Below the pieces are notes generated by a model. That model searched no databases. It was not told where the DNA came from and saw only the letters and a program-made list of their open reading frames with translations. From Chromera velia (taxonomy: Eukaryota > Sar > Chromeraceae), in the NCBI GenBank assembly GCA_018398765.1, contig JAHBMJ010001286.1, positions 2,473 through 28,018 on the forward strand: a DNA stretch of 25,546 nucleotides, read 5' to 3'. Shown one piece after another: positions 1 to 9,200 of the stretch (positions are counted from its first letter, which is position 1; each line of letters opens with the position of its first letter). Both the position numbers and the translations under genes were made by a program.

Positions 1-140
1 CGGGAAAAAAGCCCGGGTCTGAAACCCATCTAACGCACGCATAGCGCAAATTCAGCCTTTCGGGGCCGGGTTTTTAGCAAAAGACACTGCGTGCACGCGT
101 GGGCTGGGGTATTTTTATTTTATAAGTGCCCCCCGCTTTG

Positions 141-176
141 CTTTCCGGGGCTGCATGCAGACGCAGCCCCGGAAAG
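141..176. repeat. Perfect GC-rich inverted repeat (hairpin)
   Basis: Two perfectly complementary 14-base arms, 141-154 (CTTTCCGGGGCTGC) and 163-176 (GCAGCCCCGGAAAG), flank an 8-base loop that carries part of a TGCATGCA motif (152-159). No gene is resolved around it. Related pieces (GCAGCCCCGG followed by CTTTCCGGG) recur near 23531-23555 in the LPMO/kinase intergenic region, so it may be part of a dispersed repeat or a shared upstream element. The pairing is seen directly; any function is unknown. Confidence 0.75.
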
Positions 177-472
177 GCAGTCACTTGCAGACCATGCACT
201 AAAAGTTAAGTGCTGCCACAGCCGACGAGCCCGACCGAGCTACATGTGCACCGCTCAAGCAGGCGTTTGTAGGCGAATCTTTCAGATCCTGAAAATCCGC
301 ACTTCACTTCTCTGACAACCCATCATTGACAGCACAGTGTGTCTTCTTCTGACATTCTCAAAACATTTACGGAAAGACTCGCATGATATGCGCTCCGAAA
401 CCTTGCTTAGATCCGTAGCAGTATCTGTGCTGCGTATGCCGTCTCGTTTTTTTTCTGTTATCCGAACCCTCA

Positions 473-1281
473 ATGGAGGAGATGAGTCAACCCACAGGAC
501 CCGTCCCTACTGAGGCATGTGATGACGTTATACTGGAAGCTGCCTTGAACAACGTACTAGAGAGCCTTCACAGGCTTGAGGAGAGGGATTTGAAACGCCT
601 TGTCTCGCCGGCATCCCCCATCTCTTCCGAAAGAAACCATGGACTTCCGCAGTGTGCGTCTACGTTTACGTGCCCTTCTCCCACCCTTCACCCCTTTGGC
701 CCTTCGGTTCCTAACCGTCCGCACCTGTCCACAGCAGAGCAGCCAACGGCTATACTACCTCTCTCGTACTGTCAGGAACACAAAGGGACGGCCTCTCCAT
801 TTTTTAGCCCCAAGTAGCCCCAAGGACCACTGTCTCTATGAGTCGCCCTTAGGCCCCCGCACTGACAACTCCGCGATGTCTAGAGAGTAGGGAGGAGAGC
901 AGGTAAAGGTAGGGGAGTCTGTTTCTCTCCGTTACCTCACTCATCAGGTGGAGGGCAGGAAGGCGACGTTTTACGACGCGGATTAATTAGAGAGGGGACC
1001 CGACTCCTTTTCATAGCTAGAAGAAGAATTGCCAGCAAATGCTTCTGAATTTCTGGTTGTACACGGTGCTCATCACTCCGTTTTTTATGCTGTTGTACCA
1101 GCTGAGTCTTTTGAAATCAGGCCACCTGACTCGTGCGATGTTGGATGTCTATTGTGCTTTCCTCCCTACCTACCTTTCAATTCCCCTTTATTTTCTTTCA
1201 ACCTGTTTCCCCCACAGCTCGAGGATCCACTCTATAAATTTTGCTCTGACAATCCTTCTGGCTGTCATAACTCTGAGCTAG
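473..1281 (+). other. Possible 5' exons of a membrane-protein gene, structure unresolved
   Basis: An ATG at 473 opens an acidic, helical-looking stretch (about 43 codons to position 601) that then becomes Ser/Pro-rich. A second open stretch at 1036-1281, after a possible acceptor ending at 1035, encodes hydrophobic segments (near LLNFWLYTVLITPFFMLLY, and ALTILLAVIT after a second possible acceptor ending at 1217). These could be 5' exons of the membrane ORF at 1459-2172, all on the + strand. I could not find a set of donors and acceptors that joins them in phase with good GTNNGT sites, so this is a region to look at, not a gene model. No family is recognised. Confidence 0.25.
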
Positions 1282-1458
1282 GGTGTTTTAAGGACGAATT
1301 TGGAGTTCGAGACCCCTGTGTTCGACTCTGCATTACTCTCATACGGGCTCCTTAGCCTCTATATCTTGAGTCACTATATTTTGCACGTGCTCAGTGGCCC
1401 TATGTAGTTGCTCCCCCACGGTTTTTCTTGAGAAGAGTGGACGGAGATTTGTGTAGAG

Positions 1459-2172
1459 ATGAACGCTAGAAAGGATATGAGCCTAGCAGATGTCGAGGAA
1501 CAGCTTTCCTCTTCTTTTGTTCTGTCAATGAGGAATCGACAAGGGGAGGCAGGAGGGTTGAAGGAAGACAGAACTCCGATCTGCCGAGGGATTTGTTTTC
1601 CAAAGCGCAAACCACGGCGATACACATTCGTACCCCCTTCAGTCCCTGCTCTCAAGAACGTTCCACTTGCCCCAGAAGACCAGACCATTGAGGCCCTCCC
1701 TCCATTTTGTAGGGGAAGGGCCAAGCCAAAAATCAGGAAGGGGTATACACGACTGACAACTTGTTGCTGCAGACGGCGATCCACAGCAGATAGGGTGGAT
1801 CAGCGTCGTCTCATTTTATTTATTGCCTTATTTTTTGCTTTGGTAGACTTTATGTCTGATGTGTCTGTGGCCATACTGCTGCTCGTTTCATGTGGGGAGA
1901 GTCCAGAGGAAAATGTGGTGCTTGGTAGGTGTAAAGTAAAAAGGAGAGAGGCGAACCTATCATTTGGAATTCCAATTTTGTGTCCGTCGGCGCTTCACAG
2001 TCTAAACTTGATGATTATCTACAGAAGTCTCCTGTTTCCCAAACTGCCTCGGAGTCCGACTTCAGTTTTCAAGTTTGCAGTAGCGTTTGTGGTTTCGCTT
2101 TCTGAGATTGTCATTCTCTTCCTGACCGTGGTATCAAGAGAAAGGGGACTCCTCCAGCCGACTGCCGATTAG
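1459..2172 (+). CDS. Hypothetical multi-span membrane protein (exon or gene fragment)
   Basis: An open frame of 237 codons starts at an ATG and ends at a TAG. The first ~115 residues are basic, Pro- and Cys-containing (a CCCRRR cluster near residue 102). A hydrophobic segment follows (about residues 117-143, containing LILFIALFFALVDF and VAILLLV). A third hydrophobic stretch lies near the C-terminus (VFKFAVAFVVSLSEIVILFL). The shape fits part of a multi-span membrane protein. A consensus-like donor (GTAGGT) lies at 1925, so the 3' part may instead be intron. The start is probably an internal Met in an exon. I recognise no family, and a chance ORF is possible. Confidence 0.35.
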   Translation: MNARKDMSLADVEEQLSSSFVLSMRNRQGEAGGLKEDRTPICRGICFPKRKPRRYTFVPPSVPALKNVPLAPEDQTIEALPPFCRGRAKPKIRKGYTRLTTCCCRRRSTADRVDQRRLILFIALFFALVDFMSDVSVAILLLVSCGESPEENVVLGRCKVKRREANLSFGIPILCPSALHSLNLMIIYRSLLFPKLPRSPTSVFKFAVAFVVSLSEIVILFLTVVSRERGLLQPTAD

Positions 2173-3060
2173 GTTTTTGTGATATCTATCTGTTCCATGT
2201 CTCTCGTAGTCGGTATCAAGGCTTTCCGCCTTCTGTTTGTGACTGTAGGGGGGCTGGAAAGCGTCTTCGGGCGATGTCGAGCAAGGTCCGAAAGAAAAAA
2301 GACAGTGAGTTCAAATGATACCAGAATAGACAGTCAAACTTGAAAGACTGCTAGAGAGATGAAGGATTACATACGACCCTCCGCCTGCAGTCAGACTTCC
2401 GAGGTTCGAGGGACCTGAGTATGAGGTTGATAAAATGCATTGGATAGTAAGAAGTTTATGGGGAAGCAGCATTATTTGGTAAAATAGAAAGGGTTTCAAG
2501 TGAAAGATGCTTCTTGGGAGCCAGCCGAGAACCTTAAAAGGGCAAGAAAAAAGATCGCTGACTTCAAAAGAAAAGGAAACGGAACGAGACTTCGAAGAAA
2601 GAAGGAAAGTTAGACAGGCGGGCAGTGTAAGAGATTAATAAAAGGGTGAGAGACACGTGAATGAGTGCATTGCCACATGTTTGTCTGTTAACCATATTCA
2701 GCACGTGATCCTATGTGATTGTATGTCTGCATGCGCATTCATGGATGATGTGATTTGATCGATTCAACTTGATTCATTAATTGATTGATTGATTAATTGA
2801 TTGTGAGACTCAGTCTTCAGAGCCAAACGTGGACGTTGGCTTGGCAGGCGGGCAAGTGTGAGGGGCGTACCTGCTTGAAGGCTGAGCTATATGCAAGGGT
2901 TGGCTGGCGGCTGGCTGGTGGCGGCGCGCCCACAGACTATGCACACGACTGTCTTCCGGGGACAAGGATTCACTAAAATCAAAATGTGAGCGCACGCTGT
3001 CTGAACGACCGCTGGGGGACAAGAGGAATAAGTGAGAGAAAGGCTTGCTGCCTTGCTGTT
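2173..3060. other. Intergenic, no gene seen
   Basis: No open frame here is longer than about 70 codons, and none shows recognisable residues or a splice-supported extension. The stretch holds a GATT/AATT-rich simple repeat at about 2753-2803 and otherwise unremarkable sequence. Confidence 0.5.
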
Positions 3061-3900
3061 GTCAGACAGGATTGTTGTATAAAGTAGGTATTAGACTCTG
3101 ACTTCTAGATGACTCTTCTAGGCCAGACACTTCACTTAAAACTCCCACTAAAGTAACGACTAGAGTAACGACTAAAGTGTATCAGTTAGGCTGAGTTAGC
3201 TCTACAGAAAAATGTGCGAGCTAGCTCTTTTTAGCTTTCTATAGAGCTGTTTAAATGTTTTTTGATTTAAAACATAGTTTAAAGATTACGAGCTTTGTAT
3301 CTTATACTTAATTAAAGCTTGTTAATCATAAAAAAATATGTAGCAGATAAAACCTGAAGCAAAACTTAGTATTGTATCAATGATCATGATTATTATTTTT
3401 TACGATTTAATTAAATTTAAGATTCAAATTTTAATATTAAGAAACAAATACTCAATCATGCAAAAGTCTAGTCACAAGTATACACTGATTATCACTAAAC
3501 CAGTTAAGCAATCAAACAATTAATCAATCGATCCATCATTTTGATTTGAAGTGTTGATTAAGGCAGTGTAATTCCTAGTGTAGTATATGGGGTATCCTAA
3601 AAAATAAAAACCTTTCCCTGCCTAACATTATAGAAGTATGATTCAAGTATCGATCCAGCTAGCTCTGAGTCTAGATATGGATCACGATAGCGCATCATAG
3701 TCATGGTCATAGTTAAGAGTCCGAGTCACTAATAGTTAATTTATTTTCTAGTTTGACAATTTGGTGAGTCGTCCGTCATTTAGGCGTGGACTAAGTTATC
3801 TAGTAAGTTGTATAAGAGTCTACATGATAGTTTAGGTAATAGACTTAAATACTAATAATGACACAGTAATAAATGAAATGCATCAAAGTTTTACAAACTT
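3060..3900. repeat. AT-rich island, possibly a decayed foldback element
   Basis: Base composition changes sharply to AT-rich, with stops in all frames. Short duplicated words occur (for example ACTAAAGTAACGACT and AGAGTAACGACTAAAG at about 3149-3178). Around a centre near 3425 there is loose mirror complementarity: GAGTTAGCTCT near 3195 against AGCTAGCTCTGAGTC near 3658, and ACGATTTAATT against AATTTTAATATT next to the centre. This resembles, in weaker form, the clear foldback at 19810-20385. It ends close to the 3' end of the minus-strand glycosyltransferase gene and could overlap its 3' UTR. The repeat assignment is inference. Confidence 0.35.
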
Positions 3901-3903
3901 TCG

Positions 3904-5238
3904 TCAAATTTCTTCAGCACGCGGATCCCTTTTTTTGTGGTCCGCAAACAAAAAGATTTTTTGGGGTGGTGTGGGAGGAGGGTCCCAAAGAGACTGGCGG
4001 AACAAAACTTCTGTGACCGGCCGACGGCGGCAGAAGGGAGTCATCCAAGATGGGAGAGAAGAAGGAGACTGAGAAGCCGACACTGCCCCCTCCCCACATG
4101 CTTCTAACGTCTCTTCCCACGTTCGTTTCCCCCCTCCCCCTCCCCTCCGCTTCTCCTCCAGTCTGCCCGCAAAATCTTTCGATTCCTCCAACAGACCGAC
4201 CGCCTCCCCACACACAGACTTTCCTCCTCCTCCACCCTTTCCCTTCTGTCTCCCCTGCTCATGCGATGACTGTCCACACAAAACGAAACGAACGGCAGCG
4301 GTCCAAAGCATCTGTCCTGAGAGCACCGACACGGGATGCCATCGCTTCCACCCTTCAGAAATCGGACGAATCACACGACTCGGAGACAACCCAAACCCCA
4401 CCGCCCCCTCTCGAAACAAATTCTCGTGCACTTCTGCAAACCCCTGTCTGGTCACTGCAACAGACGCCAAGTCGAGTGCTGCCCTGACAAACGGATGGAA
4501 AGCAGAGGTGCCCAACAAACGGTCGTCCAGGAGATTCCCGGACTGCAGCAAATTTGCGCCCGCACTCAACGACACGGACGACGAACTGCAACTCTCACCC
4601 CCAAAGATTTCGGCAAACTGCTGTCCGACAAATGTCGGAGCGTACAGGCTCGATGCATCTCTAAAGGAGGGGCCCTTTTTAGAGCTCAGAGCAATCACGG
4701 CTCTCTGCCCCTCCAGCCAGGGAGCCAAAGGTGCGGGAGTCATTCGAGGAGACACTACAACCCCCCCCCGTTGGAAAAGCACCCCGTATCTCCACAAATC
4801 TGTTTTCATGCGCTCGCTTGTCAAAACGCTGAACGCCCTCCAATAGAGGTCCAGCTCCGTCTCCTCAAAGGACTCCCTCATGAACGCCTCTCTCTCCTCA
4901 AAACCCACCACCCGGATTTGCCACCCAGGATTCACCCGTCCCCAATCCCTTTCCTCCTTCTCTCTCTGTTCCGAAGTCCAGCGGAATGGACTTGGAACAA
5001 ATAGGCGCCGAGGAATTGCGCCCTTGACCCCACTAAGACACTCGGGAGCCTCAGCGATTCGGGATACCGCCATTCGCTCCGAGAAGTCTGCAAAGAACTG
5101 CCGTGTGCTATCCGAGACGAGACGCGGGGACCGCCCCACGCCGTAGAAATAGATCTGGTAGACGACGAAAGACACCAGCAGCAAAACGGGAGGAAACGAC
5201 CACCAGAGATTCTCTTGCACAATGCGGAGAAGTCTCAT
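3904..5238 (-). CDS. GT32-like type II membrane glycosyltransferase, DXD missing
   Basis: The product is 444 residues. The frame stays open upstream to 5412, but the ATG at 5238 is its first ATG and sits 13 residues before a membrane span (about 14-32, PPVLLLVSFVVYQIYF), giving a type II Golgi signal-anchor layout. The lumenal part resembles the DXD sugar-binding glycosyltransferases (Gly_transf_sug, GT32, Och1-like): IPRRLF near 75, NPGWQIRVV near 103, and KTDLWRYGVLFQRGG near 145-159, matching the family's (K/R)xDLxRYxxLxxxGG block. The family normally continues GG-(V/I)-Y-x-D-x-D; here it reads GGVVVSPRM, so both acidic metal/nucleotide-sugar ligands are absent. The C-terminal third is Gly- and Arg-rich low complexity and may be extended by missed splicing or be poorly conserved. 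The likely role is glycan transfer in the Golgi, or a non-catalytic relative. It is divergent from the giant gene at 6211. Confidence 0.7.
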   Translation of the reverse strand: MRLLRIVQENLWWSFPPVLLLVSFVVYQIYFYGVGRSPRLVSDSTRQFFADFSERMAVSRIAEAPECLSGVKGAIPRRLFVPSPFRWTSEQREKEERDWGRVNPGWQIRVVGFEEREAFMRESFEETELDLYWRAFSVLTSERMKTDLWRYGVLFQRGGVVVSPRMTPAPLAPWLEGQRAVIALSSKKGPSFRDASSLYAPTFVGQQFAEIFGGESCSSSSVSLSAGANLLQSGNLLDDRLLGTSAFHPFVRAALDLASVAVTRQGFAEVHENLFREGAVGFGLSPSRVIRPISEGWKRWHPVSVLSGQMLWTAAVRFVLCGQSSHEQGRQKGKGGGGGKSVCGEAVGLLEESKDFAGRLEEKRRGGGGGKRTWEETLEACGEGAVSASQSPSSLPSWMTPFCRRRPVTEVLFRQSLWDPPPTPPQKIFLFADHKKRDPRAEEI

Positions 5239-6210
5239 CTCATCTGCATCACTCCACTTGCAGGCCTCCGCGTGGTCGGTGCGGATGAAGAGCTGGAGAG
5301 GGCAAGCCGTCTCGATGGGCAACGGACGGGAGTGGAAACAGTGGGTATCAAAAGAGCCAACAGCATCACCGGTATTTTTCGCTCTGCGGTTTGGAAGGCA
5401 GGCCTCTAGCACCCGGTACTACCGCAACTCTGACTGTATATTGTTGCGCTCTTATGCTGGCATTGAATCCGAAAATGAGATCAACTCAGCATGACTCAGC
5501 AACATCAAGGTTGCCCGCCCTGCATGCAGGGTTGCTGAGAGCTAGAGCTGGGAGATGCAGATGGTTGACAAAATTAATTGATTGTGCCGCGTGCGCGGCC
5601 GCAGTCTGCGCGCGTGGCGCGCGCACGAGTGAACAACACTTGCATGTTGCATGTTGCAAAACGCTTCAATTGAGGATTTGTACGTGCATGTTGCATGCAA
5701 CAGTGATCGACCTCTGTATTTGTATATATAAGTGACTATAATTTTGAATTCGAGTACATATATATTACATATATGAATGTACGTATGCATGCATGCATAT
5801 ATGTACGTATACACGCGGCACATGCATGCATGGATATAATCAATTCAAAGATTCGCCGATTAATTGCATAATGGGAGCGAGCCATGCTGTAAGGCGAAAT
5901 GTCTCAATCGGATGATCTTCTACACAGCACAAAAGACTGTCAAGGTCGTTGCACAAAACCTAACTGGCAATGCGCATATCATCCCGCAGGTCCCTCTCCC
6001 ACTCAGAGCGTCTCTTCACACAAGGTTTCCATTTGGATCTGCTGCCGCAAAAGGATCCAGACCCTCTATATGTATTCTTTGGCGCTGCGCGAAACTTAAG
6101 ACATTCAAATTTGGTCTTTGTACGGTGACCTAATTTCACCGACAACCGCTGACATTCCATCAACATACAGAGTCTTCCGTTGTCTGTCCACACGCTCCTT
6201 TTCTGCTGAT
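5239..6210. promoter_or_regulatory. Divergent intergenic region with a TGCATGCA cluster
   Basis: This lies between the minus-strand glycosyltransferase and the plus-strand giant gene and must hold both promoters. TGCATGCA occurs at 5521-5528, 5692-5699, 5786-5793, 5790-5797 (overlapping) and 5823-5830, next to repeated TTGCATGTTGCATG (about 5639-5656) and a GCGCGC-rich block (5583-5628). A TATATATA run lies at 5723-5730, and alternating AT/GCAT sequence runs from about 5756 to 5830. TGCATGCA is a known ApiAP2-type site in apicomplexans, but simple alternating sequence could also create it. Transcription starts cannot be placed. Confidence 0.45.
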
Positions 6211-6291
6211 ATGGGTTGTTGTTGGGTTTTTCGTCTCCTTTGGGTCACTTGTTTTTTCCTTCTCGCGAGGGACGGCCTCGCCTTGAAGGTG
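6211..6291 (+). other. Signal-peptide exon of the giant gene
   Basis: This 27-codon exon encodes a short N-region, a hydrophobic core (WVFRLLWVTCFFLLA) and a small-residue cleavage context (GLA). It ends at a GTACGT donor (6292) in phase 0 and joins an acceptor at 6401 (TGCAG) that opens the long exon 2 in the matching frame. That match is why this start was chosen over the internal ATG at 6576. Confidence 0.65.
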
Positions 6292-9200
6292 GTACGTCAG
6301 AGTCCAGTTGAACGATTGATGCTCTGGAGTGTTTTTTTCTTTTTTTCATTCTTCGACGAATTTTGTTCCTTTTTTTTCTTTGGTCTTACTGTCGAATGCA
6401 GGTCCGAAGCAGCTCCGCTAAAGGCGTTTCGTGCAGTGGCGGCAAATCTGGGTGTTCGGCAGTGGAAGGGGAAGGGGGGGGGGGAGGGAGAGAGAACAAT
6501 GGAAGTGGTCTCGCATTTCTCCAGGAAGAGGAGAAGGAGCAGAGGAGGAGACAGCGGAGACAGAAGGAGCGCGCAATGGCTGCGAAGAATTTGGATGAGA
6601 GTGCTGTGCAATACATGAATGCGATTCGAGCATTGGCCCTACAGATTGAAGAGGATGCGCGTGCCATTAGCAGGCTAAAAGCTCCTCCTTCGAGCGGAAC
6701 TCCCGTCCGCTTTTCAGAGCGTGCAAAGACACTGGAGTCAAAGGTGGTAGCAGCAGAAAAGCTTCACCAGAGACTTGACAAGCTTGCACGCACAGTCGGG
6801 CCGCTACAGCTGAACGATGACCTCACTGAAGGAGTCCAGGACCTCTCCCAGGAAGACGAAAAGAGACTTGAGGAAACTCAACAAACCCACGAGGCCATCA
6901 GACGAGCTCGTGATATGGTCTTTTCAGTCGTCACACCCGAAGCAAAGTCTCGAATTGAGGTGGAGACGGAGGTGAAGTTGCGTGCTCGTGACCAATCAAC
7001 AGAAGCCCTTCTGGAGGACGTCCACGACCTGAGTGAGGAATCTCTAGATGCGATGGAACTCGCAGAAGGATTAGATGAAGAGCTGCTCAGAGCAGAAGAA
7101 AACCGTCGTCAACAGTTGAGGACAAAAAAGGAACAAGAGGGGAGAGAAAGGGAAAGGCAGAGACAGAGAAACAAAGAAAGAGCACCCGATGACTTGGATA
7201 TCAGCGATGACGACTCTTCTCTGAGTCCCTCAGAAGAGGAAAAAAAGAGGCTGCCCGTCGAAGTAACAGACGAAGTATGGGGATGGCTGGATCCCGAGAT
7301 CAGATGGGTGCGCATGTTTTTTGTATTTAGTTCTGACTTCTTGTCATGTCTTTGCTTCTGTTTTTCTCTCCCCCCCTCCTCTGTGTGTGCGTATGTGTGT
7401 GCGTGAGTGCCTCTCTCTCATTCTCTCTCCGCTTCTGTTTTTATGTACGTGCGAACGTTCGCGCGGGCGCGCGCGAGGAAAAGATCGGCTCTGAAAGAAG
7501 TACATGTCCTTCGTTGTGTCCCGAGTGATTGTCCGATCACGCACCGACACTTGGATGCCTTCTTGGATGTCTGGCGGTTGTTGATGTGCTTTTTGATTGC
7601 ATGTGCGTGTTCTCTGTTCATGCCTGCCTGCCTGTCTGTGTGTCTGCCTGCAAGTAAACCTACAGGTGTCGGAGGAGGACGAAGGTTCTGATGACGAGGG
7701 TGAAGAGTATGCCATGAGGGAGAGAGGACTGAAGAGGGAAATGCAAGGGGCGTATGCAGCGAAGAGAAAGAAGGAAGCCAAGCTTTGGGACTCTGATTAT
7801 TCAGACGACGATGAGGAAATCTCCGAGGGTTGGGAGAGCGGAGAAGGTCCTGACGATTTTGAGCCCGACATCATCCTAAGGACTCCCGACTCCTCCAGTT
7901 CCACAGAGGCAGAGACGGAGAGAAGTTTCGGCAACTCGACAGAGACAGAGACAGAAAGACACTCAGAGAATCCTGGTTCAGTTCGGATAGATGAGGAAGA
8001 GCCTAGATACAGGGGACGACGAGGACGGAATGTCAATCGATGAAGCCCTGACTGATGTATATGAGGAAGGAGGGGACGCTCTGGAACAAACAGACATCAG
8101 TCAGTCAGTCGGTTTTTCAAAGAGGACAATAGTGGGCAACCCCGTGCAGTCTCCTCACACAAGGAGCCTATTTTGTCCTTTGTTTGTCCTTGCTCTTCCT
8201 GTTTTGTTTCGAATCCTTCTCCTCTCATATTTGAAACGTTCTTGTCCCTCCCTTTGTGCGTCAAGTTGCCGATCACCTCCCCGATTTAAATTCCCGCTTG
8301 CCTGCAGCATGTGCCTTGGACGGATCCCTCGAGAGCGTCGGCGTGTTTACTCTCCCTGGGGAAGTTGAATTTTCAAGCAGAAGGCAGGGTCCAGGAGCCA
8401 GAATGAAGGCGGATGTGGTGGACGATTTTGCTCGGGCAGAGGCGTGTGCCTCGAACCCCGAGGTCCAATGCCAAGACTGTGACCAGGTGGGTGCACATGT
8501 GCTGTTACAGAAAATAAAATTAAGGGGGCATGGAAGTTTGGAAGAAGGGAGAGTGAAGAGAGGCCGCATGCATATACGCTTTTTCTTTCCATGTAGCATG
8601 CAAGAGTCAACAAATCAATGAGTGTGGAGAAGTGGGATACACCTATTCGAGAACTCTTGCACAATTCACCCCCCTTGTTTGATGCTTGTAATCGAGTATC
8701 TGTTTGACATTCTGTTCAGGCCTATGCGGAGTCTGCGAGTAACGGAGTGCCAGAGAAAGAGAGGGATCAACTCTGGCGTCGGTGTGTGGGGTTGAAGCTC
8801 GTGGCTGCTCACCGTGAGCGGCAGAACAAGAAAGTGTCGGAGAAGGCAGAGAAGATTCTGGAGCACCTCAAAGAGGGGGACTATGAGAGGTGGCGAGCAT
8901 CGTGGGGAGAGAAGGTTGACAATGCCATCAATGCCCGGGTGGGTTTTTGAAAAGAATTAAAACATTCATGCAATAGAATCATAAATTCCTTTTTGTGCAC
9001 TTGTTGTATACGGGTGTCCGCGGGAGAACAGGTTGATGGACAGAGAAAGAAAGGAAGAAAGAAAGGAAGAAAGAAAGAAAGAAAGACATCGTGCAATGAG
9101 AGAGTCCATACCCCTTTGGATGAACGTTGGAGTCGGGTGGGTTGCTTCGGAATGTGCCGATAAGTGAAGTCAATCGTCCCTCCCGGATTGGAATTTCGCC

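Noticed and set aside
4336-5004. 222-codon + strand open frame
   Set aside because: It lies antisense to the glycosyltransferase, whose family motifs are on the other strand.
5238-5412. N-terminal extension of the glycosyltransferase frame
   Set aside because: It begins with GTG and has no ATG before 5238; the first ATG gives a normal type II anchor.
5723-5730. TATATATA as a TATA box
   Set aside because: It sits about 480 bases before the giant gene start, within alternating AT repeats; not enough to call a promoter.
5542-5823. 93-codon minus-strand open frame in the divergent promoter
   Set aside because: Its Tyr/Ile/His-rich product reflects alternating AT and GCAT repeats.
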